From Leekyejoonella antrihumi (lineage in GTDB: Bacteria > Actinomycetota > Actinomycetes > Actinomycetales > Dermatophilaceae): a stretch of 64,000 nucleotides of DNA. Position 1 is the stretch's first letter. Each line of letters starts with the position of its first letter. The notes below the pieces were generated by a model, which did no database searches, had not been told where the DNA came from, and worked only from the letters and a program-made list of their open reading frames with translations. The translations under genes and the position numbers were made by a program. The stretch is from positions 33,913 through 97,912 of the forward strand of contig NZ_VCQV01000020.1 of NCBI RefSeq assembly GCF_007845645.1, written 5' to 3'. Of this stretch, positions 37,679 through 46,519 are shown piece after piece.

Positions 37679-37816
37679 CTGACTGTTCCTTGGGCGCTGT
37701 GCGACGTCGACGCACAGGCCCCTGGCAACGCCCTTGACCGGCTGCTGGACCGGGTATCGGCCGCCGCCCGAAATGAGCGCCGGATCATCGTGCAGTCCCC
37801 GCCTGCCACGCTGTGA
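37679..37816 (+). pseudogene. Possible C-terminal coding fragment
   Basis: A plus-strand frame ending at TGA 37814 reads NALDRLLDRVSAAARNERRI, then IVQSPPATL, with GC-rich third positions as in real genes. It lacks a start codon and has no partner upstream, because the GT-C gene lies antisense. It may be a gene remnant left beside the tRNA, or chance. It remains unidentified. Confidence 0.22.
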
Positions 37817-37843
37817 CCGGCACTCAGGGTTCGGGCAAGGGAG

Positions 37844-37875
37844 AAGGCCCGGACTCTGCGAAGAGTCCGGGCCTT
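37844..37875. terminator. Strong hairpin beside the initiator tRNA
   Basis: AAGGCCCGGACTCT (37844-37857) and AGAGTCCGGGCCTT (37862-37875) form a perfect 14-bp stem with a GCGA loop. It lies 25 bases beyond the 3' end of the leftward tRNA gene, so it probably ends that transcript; the U-run is short. Confidence 0.75.
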
Positions 37876-37899
37876 CTGTGTCCCGACGTGGGACCGCAG

Positions 37900-37973
37900 T
37901 AGCGGGGGTAGGATTTGAACCTACGACCTCCGGGTTATGAGCCCGGCGAGCTACCGAGCTGCTCCACCCCGCG
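37900..37973 (-). tRNA. tRNA-fMet (CAU), initiator
   Basis: The minus strand folds as a complete tRNA beginning CGCGGGGTGGAGCAG, with D arm GAGCAGCTCGGTAGCTC, anticodon stem-loop CGGGCTCATAACCCG and T arm GTAGGTTCAAATCCTAC. Base 1 (C) does not pair with base 72, and the anticodon stem carries three consecutive G-C pairs. Both are identity marks of the initiator tRNA. No CCA is encoded. Confidence 0.95.
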
Positions 37974-38028
37974 TCGGTGATCCCTACCCTACGGGATCGA
38001 TCAGGGCAGACACAAATCGAGGTCCGCG

Positions 38029-41000
38029 CTACTTGCCGGACGGACTGGCCGTGCTGGAGTTGGACGGCGTCGAAGGCGAGTTCGCATTGCCACCCTCGAG
38101 CTTCACGGCGCCCTCGATCGCCTTCTGCAGCTCCGCCTGCGCCCTGCCGTAGGCCGTCCAATCGCCCTTCTTCAAGGCAGCCTGACCGTCCTGGTAGTAC
38201 TTCTCGACGTCCGCGAGAGCCTGGTCCAGCTCGGCGCTCGTGCCCTTGCTCGAGGACTTACCCGACGACGGAGACGGCGACGGCGTTGGGCTCGAGCCGC
38301 CCTTGGGGGTCACTCCGGCATCGCCGGCACTGGCTCCTGAGTTGCCACCGAAGAGGTCGTCGAGCGCGCCATCAAGTGTCGCCCCCCAGGCCAGCTTGTT
38401 GCCGAACTCCACGACGACCGCCCGCTCCAACGGGAACGACGTGGCGCCGTTGGCCTTCACATAGATTGGTTCGACATACAGCAGTCCCCCGCCGACGGGC
38501 AGCGTGAGCAGGTTGCCGTACTCGATCCGAGCACCCGACTGCGAGTTCAGCGTCAGGAACTGGGCAAGCGTCTGGGGGAACGACGACGACTTCGCGTTCG
38601 AGGAGTTGATGTCGTTCTGGAACTGCCCCGGACCCTTGACCGTGGTACTTCGAGGCATCTCCAACACCCGGAACTGGCCATAGTCAGCGGCCTTCTTGCC
38701 GGGCGTGGACCCCGGGTCGGAGTCGACCGACATGAAGGCCGCCAGGTTCTGCCGCTGCCCCGTGGGGATGAAGGTCGTGGTCAGCGAGAACGCCGGCTTG
38801 GACTGCCCCGGCATCGCCAGCGACAAGTAGTACGGCGGCTGCTGCTCGCCCGAGCTCTTCGTCGGGTCGGCCGGCACCTGCCAGAAGTCGTTACCCTGGA
38901 AGAACGAAGCCGGGTCGGTCACGTGGTACTTCGTGAGCAGCTCACGCTGCACCTTGAACAGGTCCTCCGGGTAGCGGATGTGCGACATCAACGCACTGGA
39001 CATCTTGGACATCGGCTGCACCGTGCCACCGAAGGCGTGCTCCCACGCCTTCAGCACCGGGTCGGTGGGGTCCCACGCATACAGCGTCACCTTCCCGGTG
39101 TAGGCATCGACGGTCGCCTTGACCGAGTTGCGGATGTAGTTGACCTGGCCCTGGTTGATGCTGTGCACGTTGGAGGTGCCGGTGGTCAGCGAGTCGGTGG
39201 TTGCGGCGCCCAGGGACTGCAGTTCCGAGTAGGGGTAGCGCGCGGAGGTGGTGTATCCATCGACGATCCACTTGACGTCGCCGTTCACGACGACCGGGTA
39301 GGGGTCGCCGTCCACCGTCAGCCACGGTGCGACCTTCTTGACCCGATCGATCGGCGTGCGGTCGTAGAGGAGCCTGGACTCTTTGTTGATCACGTCCGAG
39401 AAGAGGAAGTTGTACTGCCGGTACTTGATCGCATACGCCAGCTTGCGAGTGAACGAACCAATGGACACGCCGCCCGAGCCGGCGTAGGTGGTCTTCATCT
39501 CACCTCCGGTCGCCGAGTCCGGATAGTCGAACTCGCGCTGCGGCCCACTCTTCGGGCCGCCGACGATCGAGTAGGACGATAAGGACTCCCCGAAGTAGAT
39601 CCGTGGCTGGAACGTGCCGAGCTTGCCGACCGGCGGGATGCCCTGCTCGAAGAAGACCGGCTCACCGGAGTCCGAGCGCTGGTTGCCGTAGGCCGCGACG
39701 ACGCCGAAACCGTGGGTGTACACGGAGTGATCGTTCACCCAGTTGCGCTGCCCGGCTGGAATACCGTTCAGGTTCAGGCCACGCACGCCGATCACGGTGT
39801 CGACGGACTTGCCGCCGATTTGATAGCGATCCACGTCCAGTGCATCGGAGAACTGGTAGTAGTTCACCCGCCCCTGCAGCTGCTGAAAGGTCGGCGACAC
39901 CACCATGGGGTCGAGCAGCCGGATACCAGGCACCGTCGAGGCGTCCTTGCGCAACTGGCCCTGCGCGGTCTTGGTCGTCGGATTGTAATTGCTGGTCTTG
40001 ACGTCGGTGAGCCCGTAGGCCTGCCGCGTCGCCGAGATGTTGCGGGAGATGTAGGGCGACTGCAGTGCCTGCTCCGACGGCTTGACCTTGAAGTTCTGCA
40101 CGATGGCCGGGTAGATTCCGCCGAGCACGATCGCACACACCAGCAGCATCACGACACCGATCAGCGGCAGCCGCCAGGTCCGCGTCCAGATCGTGGCCAC
40201 GAACAGCACCGCACACAGCACGGCGGCGACGGCGAGGATCTCCTTGGCCGGCAGCACCGCATGCTGACCGGTGTAGTCGATGCCGGTGATCAGGTTCGAG
40301 TTGGACGTCGTGAGCGAGTAACGGCTCAGCCAGTACGCCACTGCGCGCACCAGCACGAGAGCGCCGGCGATCAGCGAAAGATGCACTCGTGCAGTGCCGG
40401 TCGTGCGCGGGCCGTGCCCCTGCAGGGAGATGCCGCCGTAGATGTAGTGCGTCACCATCGCGGCGATGAAGCCGAGCACGATTGCGAGCGTCAGGAAGCC
40501 GACGATGAACTGAAACCACGGCAGCGTGAAGACGTAGAACCCGATGTCCTTGTGGAACTCCGCGTCCTTGGTCCCGAACGGCTGGCGGTTCAACCAGAGC
40601 AGAAGCAACTGCCATTGCCCGCTGCACGCCGACCCCGCAAAAAGACCGAAGATCACCGGGACGGCAACGAAACTGACCTTCCGAAACGGCTCCAGGACCT
40701 CGCGATAGCGGTCCATGCTGTCGAGCTCGGCCGTGGTCGGCGCGTAGATCGGCCTACGCGCGTAGGCGATCGCCATGCTGGAGTAGACCGAGCCGGCAAC
40801 GACCAGCCACCCTACGACGAACATCGAGGTCTTGGTGACCAGCTCCGTGCGGAACACCGTGGAGAAACCGACGCTGTCATACCAGAGCTTTTCGGTCCAG
40901 AGGTTGGCCCACAGGCTGACCAGCACGATGACGACGATGACCGCAAACACGACCCACAACAGGCGGCGCCGTTGCGCGCGCAGCACGACCGGCATACCTA

Positions 41001-41055
41001 CATGAGGGTGCGGAGGACGGTTCGAACCGTCGCCAGTGTCGTCCGATGAGCTCAC
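38029..41055 (-). CDS. UPF0182 family large membrane protein
   Basis: A protein of about 1008 residues. Seven transmembrane helices lie within the first 320 residues (LLWVVFAVIVVIVLVSLWAN, TSMFVVGWLVVAGSVYSSMA and others). A long extracellular domain follows with family motifs SPYISRNISATRQAYGL, WVNDHSVYTHGFG and LKAWEHAFGG. A Ser/Gly/Lys-rich linker and a helical tail end the protein. The GTG at 41055 (VSSSDDTGDG) is the likely start; the longer frame is antisense to the PPA1309 gene. The function of UPF0182 is unknown; it is widespread in actinobacteria. Confidence 0.92.
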   Translation of the reverse strand: MSSSDDTGDGSNRPPHPHVGMPVVLRAQRRRLLWVVFAVIVVIVLVSLWANLWTEKLWYDSVGFSTVFRTELVTKTSMFVVGWLVVAGSVYSSMAIAYARRPIYAPTTAELDSMDRYREVLEPFRKVSFVAVPVIFGLFAGSACSGQWQLLLLWLNRQPFGTKDAEFHKDIGFYVFTLPWFQFIVGFLTLAIVLGFIAAMVTHYIYGGISLQGHGPRTTGTARVHLSLIAGALVLVRAVAYWLSRYSLTTSNSNLITGIDYTGQHAVLPAKEILAVAAVLCAVLFVATIWTRTWRLPLIGVVMLLVCAIVLGGIYPAIVQNFKVKPSEQALQSPYISRNISATRQAYGLTDVKTSNYNPTTKTAQGQLRKDASTVPGIRLLDPMVVSPTFQQLQGRVNYYQFSDALDVDRYQIGGKSVDTVIGVRGLNLNGIPAGQRNWVNDHSVYTHGFGVVAAYGNQRSDSGEPVFFEQGIPPVGKLGTFQPRIYFGESLSSYSIVGGPKSGPQREFDYPDSATGGEMKTTYAGSGGVSIGSFTRKLAYAIKYRQYNFLFSDVINKESRLLYDRTPIDRVKKVAPWLTVDGDPYPVVVNGDVKWIVDGYTTSARYPYSELQSLGAATTDSLTTGTSNVHSINQGQVNYIRNSVKATVDAYTGKVTLYAWDPTDPVLKAWEHAFGGTVQPMSKMSSALMSHIRYPEDLFKVQRELLTKYHVTDPASFFQGNDFWQVPADPTKSSGEQQPPYYLSLAMPGQSKPAFSLTTTFIPTGQRQNLAAFMSVDSDPGSTPGKKAADYGQFRVLEMPRSTTVKGPGQFQNDINSSNAKSSSFPQTLAQFLTLNSQSGARIEYGNLLTLPVGGGLLYVEPIYVKANGATSFPLERAVVVEFGNKLAWGATLDGALDDLFGGNSGASAGDAGVTPKGGSSPTPSPSPSSGKSSSKGTSAELDQALADVEKYYQDGQAALKKGDWTAYGRAQAELQKAIEGAVKLEGGNANSPSTPSNSSTASPSGK

Positions 41056-41166
41056 GTGTTGCCCGTTCCTCGCGTGGTCAAGTGGCTCCAACCTAACGCC
41101 CGACCTTGTGGGTGCGAGCGAGGACCCATCACCATCGCGCAACGACTCGTACGGCAGCATGGTTCC

Positions 41167-41685
41167 ATGCGAACCCCGCTCACCCCTCTGACCGAGTGTG
41201 CGATCGACACCGAGCGCCACGTCTCGGCCGCCGGGTGGGACCAGCCTCCCCGGCTCTTCGCGATCGCGGGCAACGCCGGTCTGGTGGAACGCGAACCCGC
41301 GCTCGCCGGCCAGCTCAGCGGCACCGACCCCGCCGCGCTGAGCACCATCGAACAGGAAGGCTTTGCCCCGACCTCGTCCCTGGAGTCGTTGCTCGGCAGG
41401 CTGGCCTGGCCACCCGAGGTTGACGGCGCCGCCATCGCGATCGAACGGATCGTGGTGCCGCCGGAGGCGGAGCGGGGCCTTCCCGATGACCCACAGAAGG
41501 CGACCGAGGTGCTCGCCGCGCACCCGGACCGGCAGGATGTGCGGCTGCTCGTCGCCGTCCTACGCACCGGTGAGTCCATCTGTCTGCTCCGACAGCGCGC
41601 CAACGACAGCGACGACAGTGTCGCGGTCGGGGACGACATCGCGCCTGGGCTGGTGCAGGCGCTGAAGGCGACTCTGGCCGACTGA
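41167..41685 (+). CDS. PPA1309 family protein
   Basis: A 172-residue soluble protein beginning MRTPLTPLTECAIDTERHVS, with GWDQPPRLFAIAGNA, LARRLAWP-like LGRLAWPPEVDGAAIAIERI and the end motif VAVGDDIAPGLVQALKATLA. These match the actinobacterium-restricted PPA1309 family, usually encoded beside a UPF0182 gene and a YlbL-like protease, exactly as here. It is divergent from UPF0182 by about 110 bases. No function is established. Confidence 0.88.
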   Translation: MRTPLTPLTECAIDTERHVSAAGWDQPPRLFAIAGNAGLVEREPALAGQLSGTDPAALSTIEQEGFAPTSSLESLLGRLAWPPEVDGAAIAIERIVVPPEAERGLPDDPQKATEVLAAHPDRQDVRLLVAVLRTGESICLLRQRANDSDDSVAVGDDIAPGLVQALKATLAD

Positions 41686-41703
41686 TCGGGCCCCGGTCGC
41701 CGT

Positions 41704-42801
41704 TCAGCAGCCGGGCAGTCCGGTCGTCTGGCCCGCAGCGACCTTCTTGACCACCGAGACGGCCTGCCCGAACGAGGAGATCTTGATGACGGTCAGCCCG
41801 GCGGGCACGTGCCCCTTGGCCTGGCTGCAGTCGCTGGCCGGTGCGAGGAAGTACTGGGCACCCGCGCTTCTGGCGCCGGCCAACTTCTGGCGGAGACCAC
41901 CGATGGGGCCGACCACGCCGTCCTCGCTGATCGTGCCGGTGCCGGCGAACTTCTTGCCTCCGGTCAGCGAACCGGGCGTCAGCTTGTCGTAGATGGCCAG
42001 CGACAGCATCGTGCCGGCCGATGGGCCGCCGACGTCACCGACGTTCAGGTTCACCTTCGCGGGGAACGTGTAGGACGGGGTGATCCCGATGCCGAAGACG
42101 GCCCGGCCGGAATTGTCGGCGGTCGGCACCGACAGCCGGACGTCCTCGCCGTTGCGGCTGACCACCATCGCTACCTTGGCACCTGGTTTCACCTTGCCCA
42201 TCACCTGAGCGACGGTGTCGAGTCGGTCGATCGCGGTCTTGTTGATACTCACGATCACGTCGCCGACCTTCAAGAGCTTGCCCGACGCCGCGTTGTCGGC
42301 GACCATCGCGACCTTGATCACCTCGGGCACCTTCAGCCCGCTGGCCCGCAGCGCGACGACCTTGGCGGTCTGCTGTGCATCGGTCATCTCAGAGGTGTTC
42401 TGCTGCTGCACCTGTTTGCCGCTGACACCGGACTGAAACCACATGCTCGCCGGGTCGATCTCGGCGTCGTGATCGAACTTCGCCCCGATCCACTCCATCA
42501 CCGACACCGGATACTGCGGTCCACCGGCCATCGAGACGGTGGTGAAGTCGAGCGTGCCGCTGGTGGGGTAGGTCTTCGCGCCGGAGATCTGCAGGACCGG
42601 CTTGCCGTTGATCTCACCGAAGATGTTCTGCACCGGGCCGGGCCGCAGGATCGCCACCGGCACGTGGATGACATTGAGCAGCGCCACCGCAATCACGATG
42701 ACGATCCCGACGGCGAGCAGGACGACATTGCGGGGTCGAAGACCTGCCCGACGTGGACCGTGCTGCTGCGCGTCGTCCTCGGCTACGGCAGTCCCACCCA
42801 T
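41704..42801 (-). CDS. YlbL-like membrane-anchored PDZ/S16 (Lon-type) serine protease
   Basis: A 365-residue protein: one N-terminal helix (VVLLAVGIVIVIAVALLNVI), an extracellular PDZ domain (GKLLKVGDVIVSINKTAIDR) and a C-terminal Lon-type protease domain. The catalytic serine is in VGGPSAGTMLSLAIYD and the lysine in GGLRQKLAGARSAGAQ. It cleaves envelope proteins outside the membrane. Its start overlaps moaE by 19 bases. Confidence 0.92.
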   Translation of the reverse strand: MGGTAVAEDDAQQHGPRRAGLRPRNVVLLAVGIVIVIAVALLNVIHVPVAILRPGPVQNIFGEINGKPVLQISGAKTYPTSGTLDFTTVSMAGGPQYPVSVMEWIGAKFDHDAEIDPASMWFQSGVSGKQVQQQNTSEMTDAQQTAKVVALRASGLKVPEVIKVAMVADNAASGKLLKVGDVIVSINKTAIDRLDTVAQVMGKVKPGAKVAMVVSRNGEDVRLSVPTADNSGRAVFGIGITPSYTFPAKVNLNVGDVGGPSAGTMLSLAIYDKLTPGSLTGGKKFAGTGTISEDGVVGPIGGLRQKLAGARSAGAQYFLAPASDCSQAKGHVPAGLTVIKISSFGQAVSVVKKVAAGQTTGLPGC

Positions 42802-43217
42802 TCATCCGTCCCATCGCTGAAGGCCTGGTGCTTCCAGATCGGCACCTGGTGCTTAAGGGTGTCAATCATTGCTGAACACACTGTGAGTGCGTCACCCCGG
42901 TGAGGTGCCGCCGCGGCGACCACGACCGCGAGATCGCCGACCCGCAGCGTACCGATCCGGTGGATCGCGGCGATCGCGGTCACCTCCTCGGTCAGGACCT
43001 CGGCGGCCACGCGAGCCAGTTCCTCGACTGCCGTGGGGTGCGCGGTGTAGTCCAGTTGCTGCACGCCAAGGCCCTGGTCCTGCGATCGGACCTGGCCGAC
43101 GAACAGCGCGATGCCACCAGCGCGGTCGTCACGGACCGCTTGCATGACCTCGTCGACGGACAGCGGTTCGTCACGGATGTCGATCAGCCGAATTCGTGGA
43201 TCCCGCGGTGTGCTCAT
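42783..43217 (-). CDS. moaE: Molybdopterin synthase catalytic subunit
   Basis: A 144-residue MoaE protein: LFVGQVRSQDQGLGVQQLDY, AAIHRIGTLRVGDLAVVVAA, the conserved lysine region TLKHQVPIWKHQAFSDGTDE and the final WVGLP. It transfers sulphur from MoaD thiocarboxylate to precursor Z to make molybdopterin. CAGGAGAA precedes the ATG at 43217. It is the only molybdenum-cofactor gene in the window; MoaD is elsewhere. Confidence 0.95.
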   Translation of the reverse strand: MSTPRDPRIRLIDIRDEPLSVDEVMQAVRDDRAGGIALFVGQVRSQDQGLGVQQLDYTAHPTAVEELARVAAEVLTEEVTAIAAIHRIGTLRVGDLAVVVAAAAPHRGDALTVCSAMIDTLKHQVPIWKHQAFSDGTDEWVGLP

Positions 43218-43469
43218 CTGCCCATTCTCCTGATCTTCGGCGCCGCCGGCGCCTGCTTGCGGCCAGCGCTCCGACCGCGACTGCGACTCGGGCGACGTGA
43301 GATGGTTGATCGCGGCACGTGTCGGCGCGCCGTCTGGCCGGGTCACCGCGATCCGATCGCTGCGCCCTGAGCGAACGCGGCGACCTGTGGAACTCAACGG
43401 TGGCTCCTCGTGGTTATCTGGTGGGAGACCGACATCCTCTCATCCACCATTCGTGGCAAGGAGATCATC

Positions 43470-44957
43470 GTGGCAGACAACGACCCCGCCCAGCCCGACG
43501 GGCCCGACGAGCCAGACTTCGGGGAGCTGCTGCGCAACCTGATGGGCGGCAACCTCGCCGACAACCCCCAGCTGGCCGACGCGCTCAAGCAGCTTGGCCT
43601 GGAGAACATCGATCCGGCCATGATGCAGATGGTGCAGTCCCAGATTCAGGCCATGATGAGCGCGCCGGCCGACGGTGGTTTCAACGTGGCAATGGCCACC
43701 GATGTGGCCCGCAAGGCCGTCGCCGCCGAGGGTGACCAGTCGATCGGCGCAACCACCGCCCGCGACGTCGAGCAGGTGGCGCATGTGGCAAACCTGTGGC
43801 TCGATGAGGTCACCGACTTCCCCGCCACCAGCGGCGTCAAGGCGTGGAGTCGTGCCGAGTGGGTCGAGCAGACCATGCCGATGTGGCGTCAGCTGGTGGA
43901 ACCAGTGGCCCTCGGGGTCGGTGCCGCGATCCAGAAGGCCATGCGCGAGCAGTTGAGCCAGCTCGGCGGAGCAGAGGCCGAGGAGCTCGGCCTGCCGCCC
44001 GGCATGGACCCCGCTGCCCTGATGGGGCAGATGGAGCCGATGGTGGCACGGATGAGCAGCGCGATGTTCGGTATGCAGGTCGGCCAGGCCGTTGGGGCAC
44101 TCGCCGGTGACGTCGTGACCGGCACGGAGATGGGCCTACCTCTCGTCGAGGGCAACCCGGTCGTCGTGCTTCCGCACAATGTGGCGGCCTTCGCGGACGG
44201 CCTCAGCGTCGACGCCGGAGAGGTTCACCTCTACCTCGCCGTCCGCGAGTCCGCTCGCGTGCGGCTCTTCCAGGGCGTCCCGTGGCTCGGCCCGGCGCTG
44301 ATCGCCGCCGTGCAGTCCTACGCCGGAGACATCAGCATCGACACCGAACGCATTGAGGAGGCCATCCGCGACGCGGACACCTCCGACCCCGCCGCCATGC
44401 AGTCCGCCCTGCAGGGGTCGATGTTCACGCCGGAGCCCAGCGAGGCCCAGCAGCGTGCGCTCGGACACCTCGAGACACTGCTGGCTCTGGTCGAAGGGTG
44501 GGTCGACGTCGTCACCGAACGGGCTGTCGCGGCGCATCTGCCACACGTGTCCGCACTCGCCGAGACAGTGCGTCGCCGCCGGGCGACCAGCGGCCCCGCC
44601 GAGCGGGTCTTTGCCTCCCTGGTGGGACTCGAGCTGCGGCCACGGCGGATGCGGGAAGCCGCCGCGCTCTTCTCCGCGCTCGAGGAGGCCAGTGACGCCG
44701 CCACCCGCGACGCGTCCTGGAAGCACCCGGACTTCGCACCGACGGGCGCCGATCTGGATGACCCGGCCAGCTATGTCGAGCGCCGCACCTCCGGCGAGCA
44801 GACGGTCCCCGAGCGCGACGCGATGGACGATGCGCTGGACCAGCTGCTCGCGCAGGGACGAGCCGAGTTCGACGCCGAGGGCGATGATGGTGGGCCCGAC
44901 GACACCTCGCGCACAGCGGAGAGGGACTCGGACTCCGATGGCGGCGAGCCCACCTAG
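43470..44957 (+). CDS. DUF2342 / zinc-dependent-metalloprotease-like protein
   Basis: A 495-residue protein. The N-terminus is acidic (DFGELLRNLMGGNLADNPQL), the core is WSRAEWVEQTMPMWRQLVEP, MFGMQVGQAVGALAGDVVTG, then LAVRESARVRLFQGVPWLGP and VTERAVAAHLPHVSALAETV, and the tail is acidic. These are family features of actinobacterial DUF2342 proteins near uvrD2. In my recollection the family's REAAHxRLF element has a histidine; here the position reads arginine, so protease activity is doubtful. AAGGAG lies six bases before the GTG at 43470. Confidence 0.87.
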   Translation: MADNDPAQPDGPDEPDFGELLRNLMGGNLADNPQLADALKQLGLENIDPAMMQMVQSQIQAMMSAPADGGFNVAMATDVARKAVAAEGDQSIGATTARDVEQVAHVANLWLDEVTDFPATSGVKAWSRAEWVEQTMPMWRQLVEPVALGVGAAIQKAMREQLSQLGGAEAEELGLPPGMDPAALMGQMEPMVARMSSAMFGMQVGQAVGALAGDVVTGTEMGLPLVEGNPVVVLPHNVAAFADGLSVDAGEVHLYLAVRESARVRLFQGVPWLGPALIAAVQSYAGDISIDTERIEEAIRDADTSDPAAMQSALQGSMFTPEPSEAQQRALGHLETLLALVEGWVDVVTERAVAAHLPHVSALAETVRRRRATSGPAERVFASLVGLELRPRRMREAAALFSALEEASDAATRDASWKHPDFAPTGADLDDPASYVERRTSGEQTVPERDAMDDALDQLLAQGRAEFDAEGDDGGPDDTSRTAERDSDSDGGEPT

Positions 44958-44980
44958 TGGCTCGCCCGAATCCGGTCACC

Positions 44981-45066
44981 CCAACAGGACTCGACCACCG
45001 CCGAACGAGTCGCAGCGTTGCCTTTCCGGGCTGCTTGGCTCTGCGGACACGCTCGAGTCCTGTTGG
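44981..45066. repeat. Long inverted repeat with 14-bp perfect arms
   Basis: CCAACAGGACTCGA (44981-44994) is repeated inverted as TCGAGTCCTGTTGG (45053-45066), with 58 bases between. The inside can pair further (CGCAG with CTGCG). It fills the gap between the DUF2342 and NUDIX genes and would form a long RNA stem. It could be a terminator or processing hairpin, or the ends of a tiny mobile element. Confidence 0.8.
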
Positions 45067-45084
45067 TAGGACGGGTCGCCTGAC

Positions 45085-45672
45085 ATGGTGACCCGAGCCA
45101 CCGCGCCGGAGGGGTTCCGCCGGCTGCATGCCGACGCCCGCGCACTGCTGGCGGACTGGCGCACCCCGGATGCGGCGCAGGAGTCGCTGCGCCGGTCCTA
45201 CCTGTCCCACCTGGACGCCCGCCCCGAGGCGATGTGGCGCGGCGGACCCGCCGAGCACTTCACCGCCAGCACGTTCGTCTTCGACCACGACCTGCAGCGG
45301 GTGCTGCTGGTGCTGCACAAGAAGGCGAAGCTCTGGCTGCAGGTCGGCGGCCACTTCGAGGAGCACGATCGGACCGTGGCCGAGGCCGCGACCCGGGAAG
45401 CCGTCGAGGAGTCCGGGCTTGCCTCGTTGCGCGCCCTTCCGCAGATCGTGCACCTCGACCACCACCAGCTCGCCGCCACGTTCGGCCGATGCCGCTCACA
45501 CCTTGATCTGCGCTTCGCCGCAGTCGCCGACGAAGGAGCGACTCCCGTGGTCTCCCACGAGTCGCACGAGATCGCCTGGTGGCCGGTCGATGCGCTGCCC
45601 GAGCCGACCGACCCCGCGCTGCTCAGTGCCCTGCCCCGCGTACGCGACAGGCTGGCCGACCAGACCGCCTGA
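45085..45672 (+). CDS. NUDIX hydrolase
   Basis: A 195-residue protein. The Nudix box GGHFEEHDRTVAEAATREAV continuing EESG matches Gx5Ex7REUxEExG, with the metal-binding glutamates present. FVFDHDLQRVLLVLHKKAKL precedes it. The family hydrolyses nucleoside diphosphates linked to another moiety; the substrate is not predictable. Its start is just after the long inverted repeat. Confidence 0.92.
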   Translation: MVTRATAPEGFRRLHADARALLADWRTPDAAQESLRRSYLSHLDARPEAMWRGGPAEHFTASTFVFDHDLQRVLLVLHKKAKLWLQVGGHFEEHDRTVAEAATREAVEESGLASLRALPQIVHLDHHQLAATFGRCRSHLDLRFAAVADEGATPVVSHESHEIAWWPVDALPEPTDPALLSALPRVRDRLADQTA

Positions 45673-45752
45673 CGACTCGTCACGGTCATCGCGGTCCTAC
45701 TCCCACCCGGCACCGACGCCCCATTGTCCCCGCCGTTCGGCCCGCGTCGGGC

Positions 45753-46313
45753 TCACGCCTCGGGCGTGGCCGAATCGGTGTCATCGTCATCCATCGTGGT
45801 GCCCGAGCTGAAGGCGGCGCCTTCGAGGAAACCCCGCGCCCGCTCGAGGTGGGGGTAGTCGCGCAGGAGTGACCAGAAGCTCTTGCTGTGATCTGGCTGC
45901 AGCAGGTGCGCCAACTCGTGCAGCAGGACGTAGTCGATGACGTAGTCCGGCATGCCCTGCAACCGGTGCGACAGACGAATCGTGCCGTGCAATGGGGTGC
46001 ACGAGCCCCATCGGCTGTTCTGGTTGGTCACCCACCGCACGGACTGCGGGTGCGCCAGTCCGCCGAGATGGCGCTGCGCCAGGCGCAGCGCACGCCGGTT
46101 CAGCTCGTCGTCTCCGAGCGGTCCTCTGGAGGTCTTGGCCTCGATCTTGCGCACCATCTCCTCCACCAGGCGAGATTCCTCCGCCTTGCTGAGGCGGGCG
46201 GGCACAAGCACGACGATCCGGTCCCCGTCGCGATATGCGGAGACGGTCCGACGGCGGCGGGCAGACCTGCGGATCTCAACCTGTGCCGTCGTCTCGGGCT
46301 GCACCGCGCTCAT
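45753..46313 (-). CDS. YgjP-like (DUF45/M48-type) metallopeptidase
   Basis: A 186-residue protein with the zinc motif HELAHLLQPDHSKSFW, where HExxH plus the downstream His form the site, preceded by VTNQNSRWGSCTPLHGTIRL and MPDYVIDYVL. This is the SprT/WLM-like DUF45 family. Start ATG at 46313 (MSAVQPETTAQVEIRRSARR); the longer frame upstream has no homology. It is divergent from the E1-like gene, as often seen in Micrococcales. Confidence 0.9.
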   Translation of the reverse strand: MSAVQPETTAQVEIRRSARRRRTVSAYRDGDRIVVLVPARLSKAEESRLVEEMVRKIEAKTSRGPLGDDELNRRALRLAQRHLGGLAHPQSVRWVTNQNSRWGSCTPLHGTIRLSHRLQGMPDYVIDYVLLHELAHLLQPDHSKSFWSLLRDYPHLERARGFLEGAAFSSGTTMDDDDTDSATPEA

Positions 46314-46519
46314 CCGGGGTGGCCTTGTGAGGTACCTCTCATAGGAAGAACCTACGTCGTTGCACCGACATGCGGGGCAATTCGGCGGGGCCGGTGGACA
46401 GATCCCCGTGCTCCCGGACGCAGCTGTGGATAACTTCTCACCCGTCTCCCCGGTCCGTGTCACCGTGGTCTCTCGCGCTCGCCGGAGCCCGGTGACGCAG
46501 CCTCTTTGAAGGACCGGCC

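Noticed and set aside
37900..37973. Integration site (att) at the initiator tRNA
   Set aside because: No integrase and no duplicated tRNA 3' end were found nearby.
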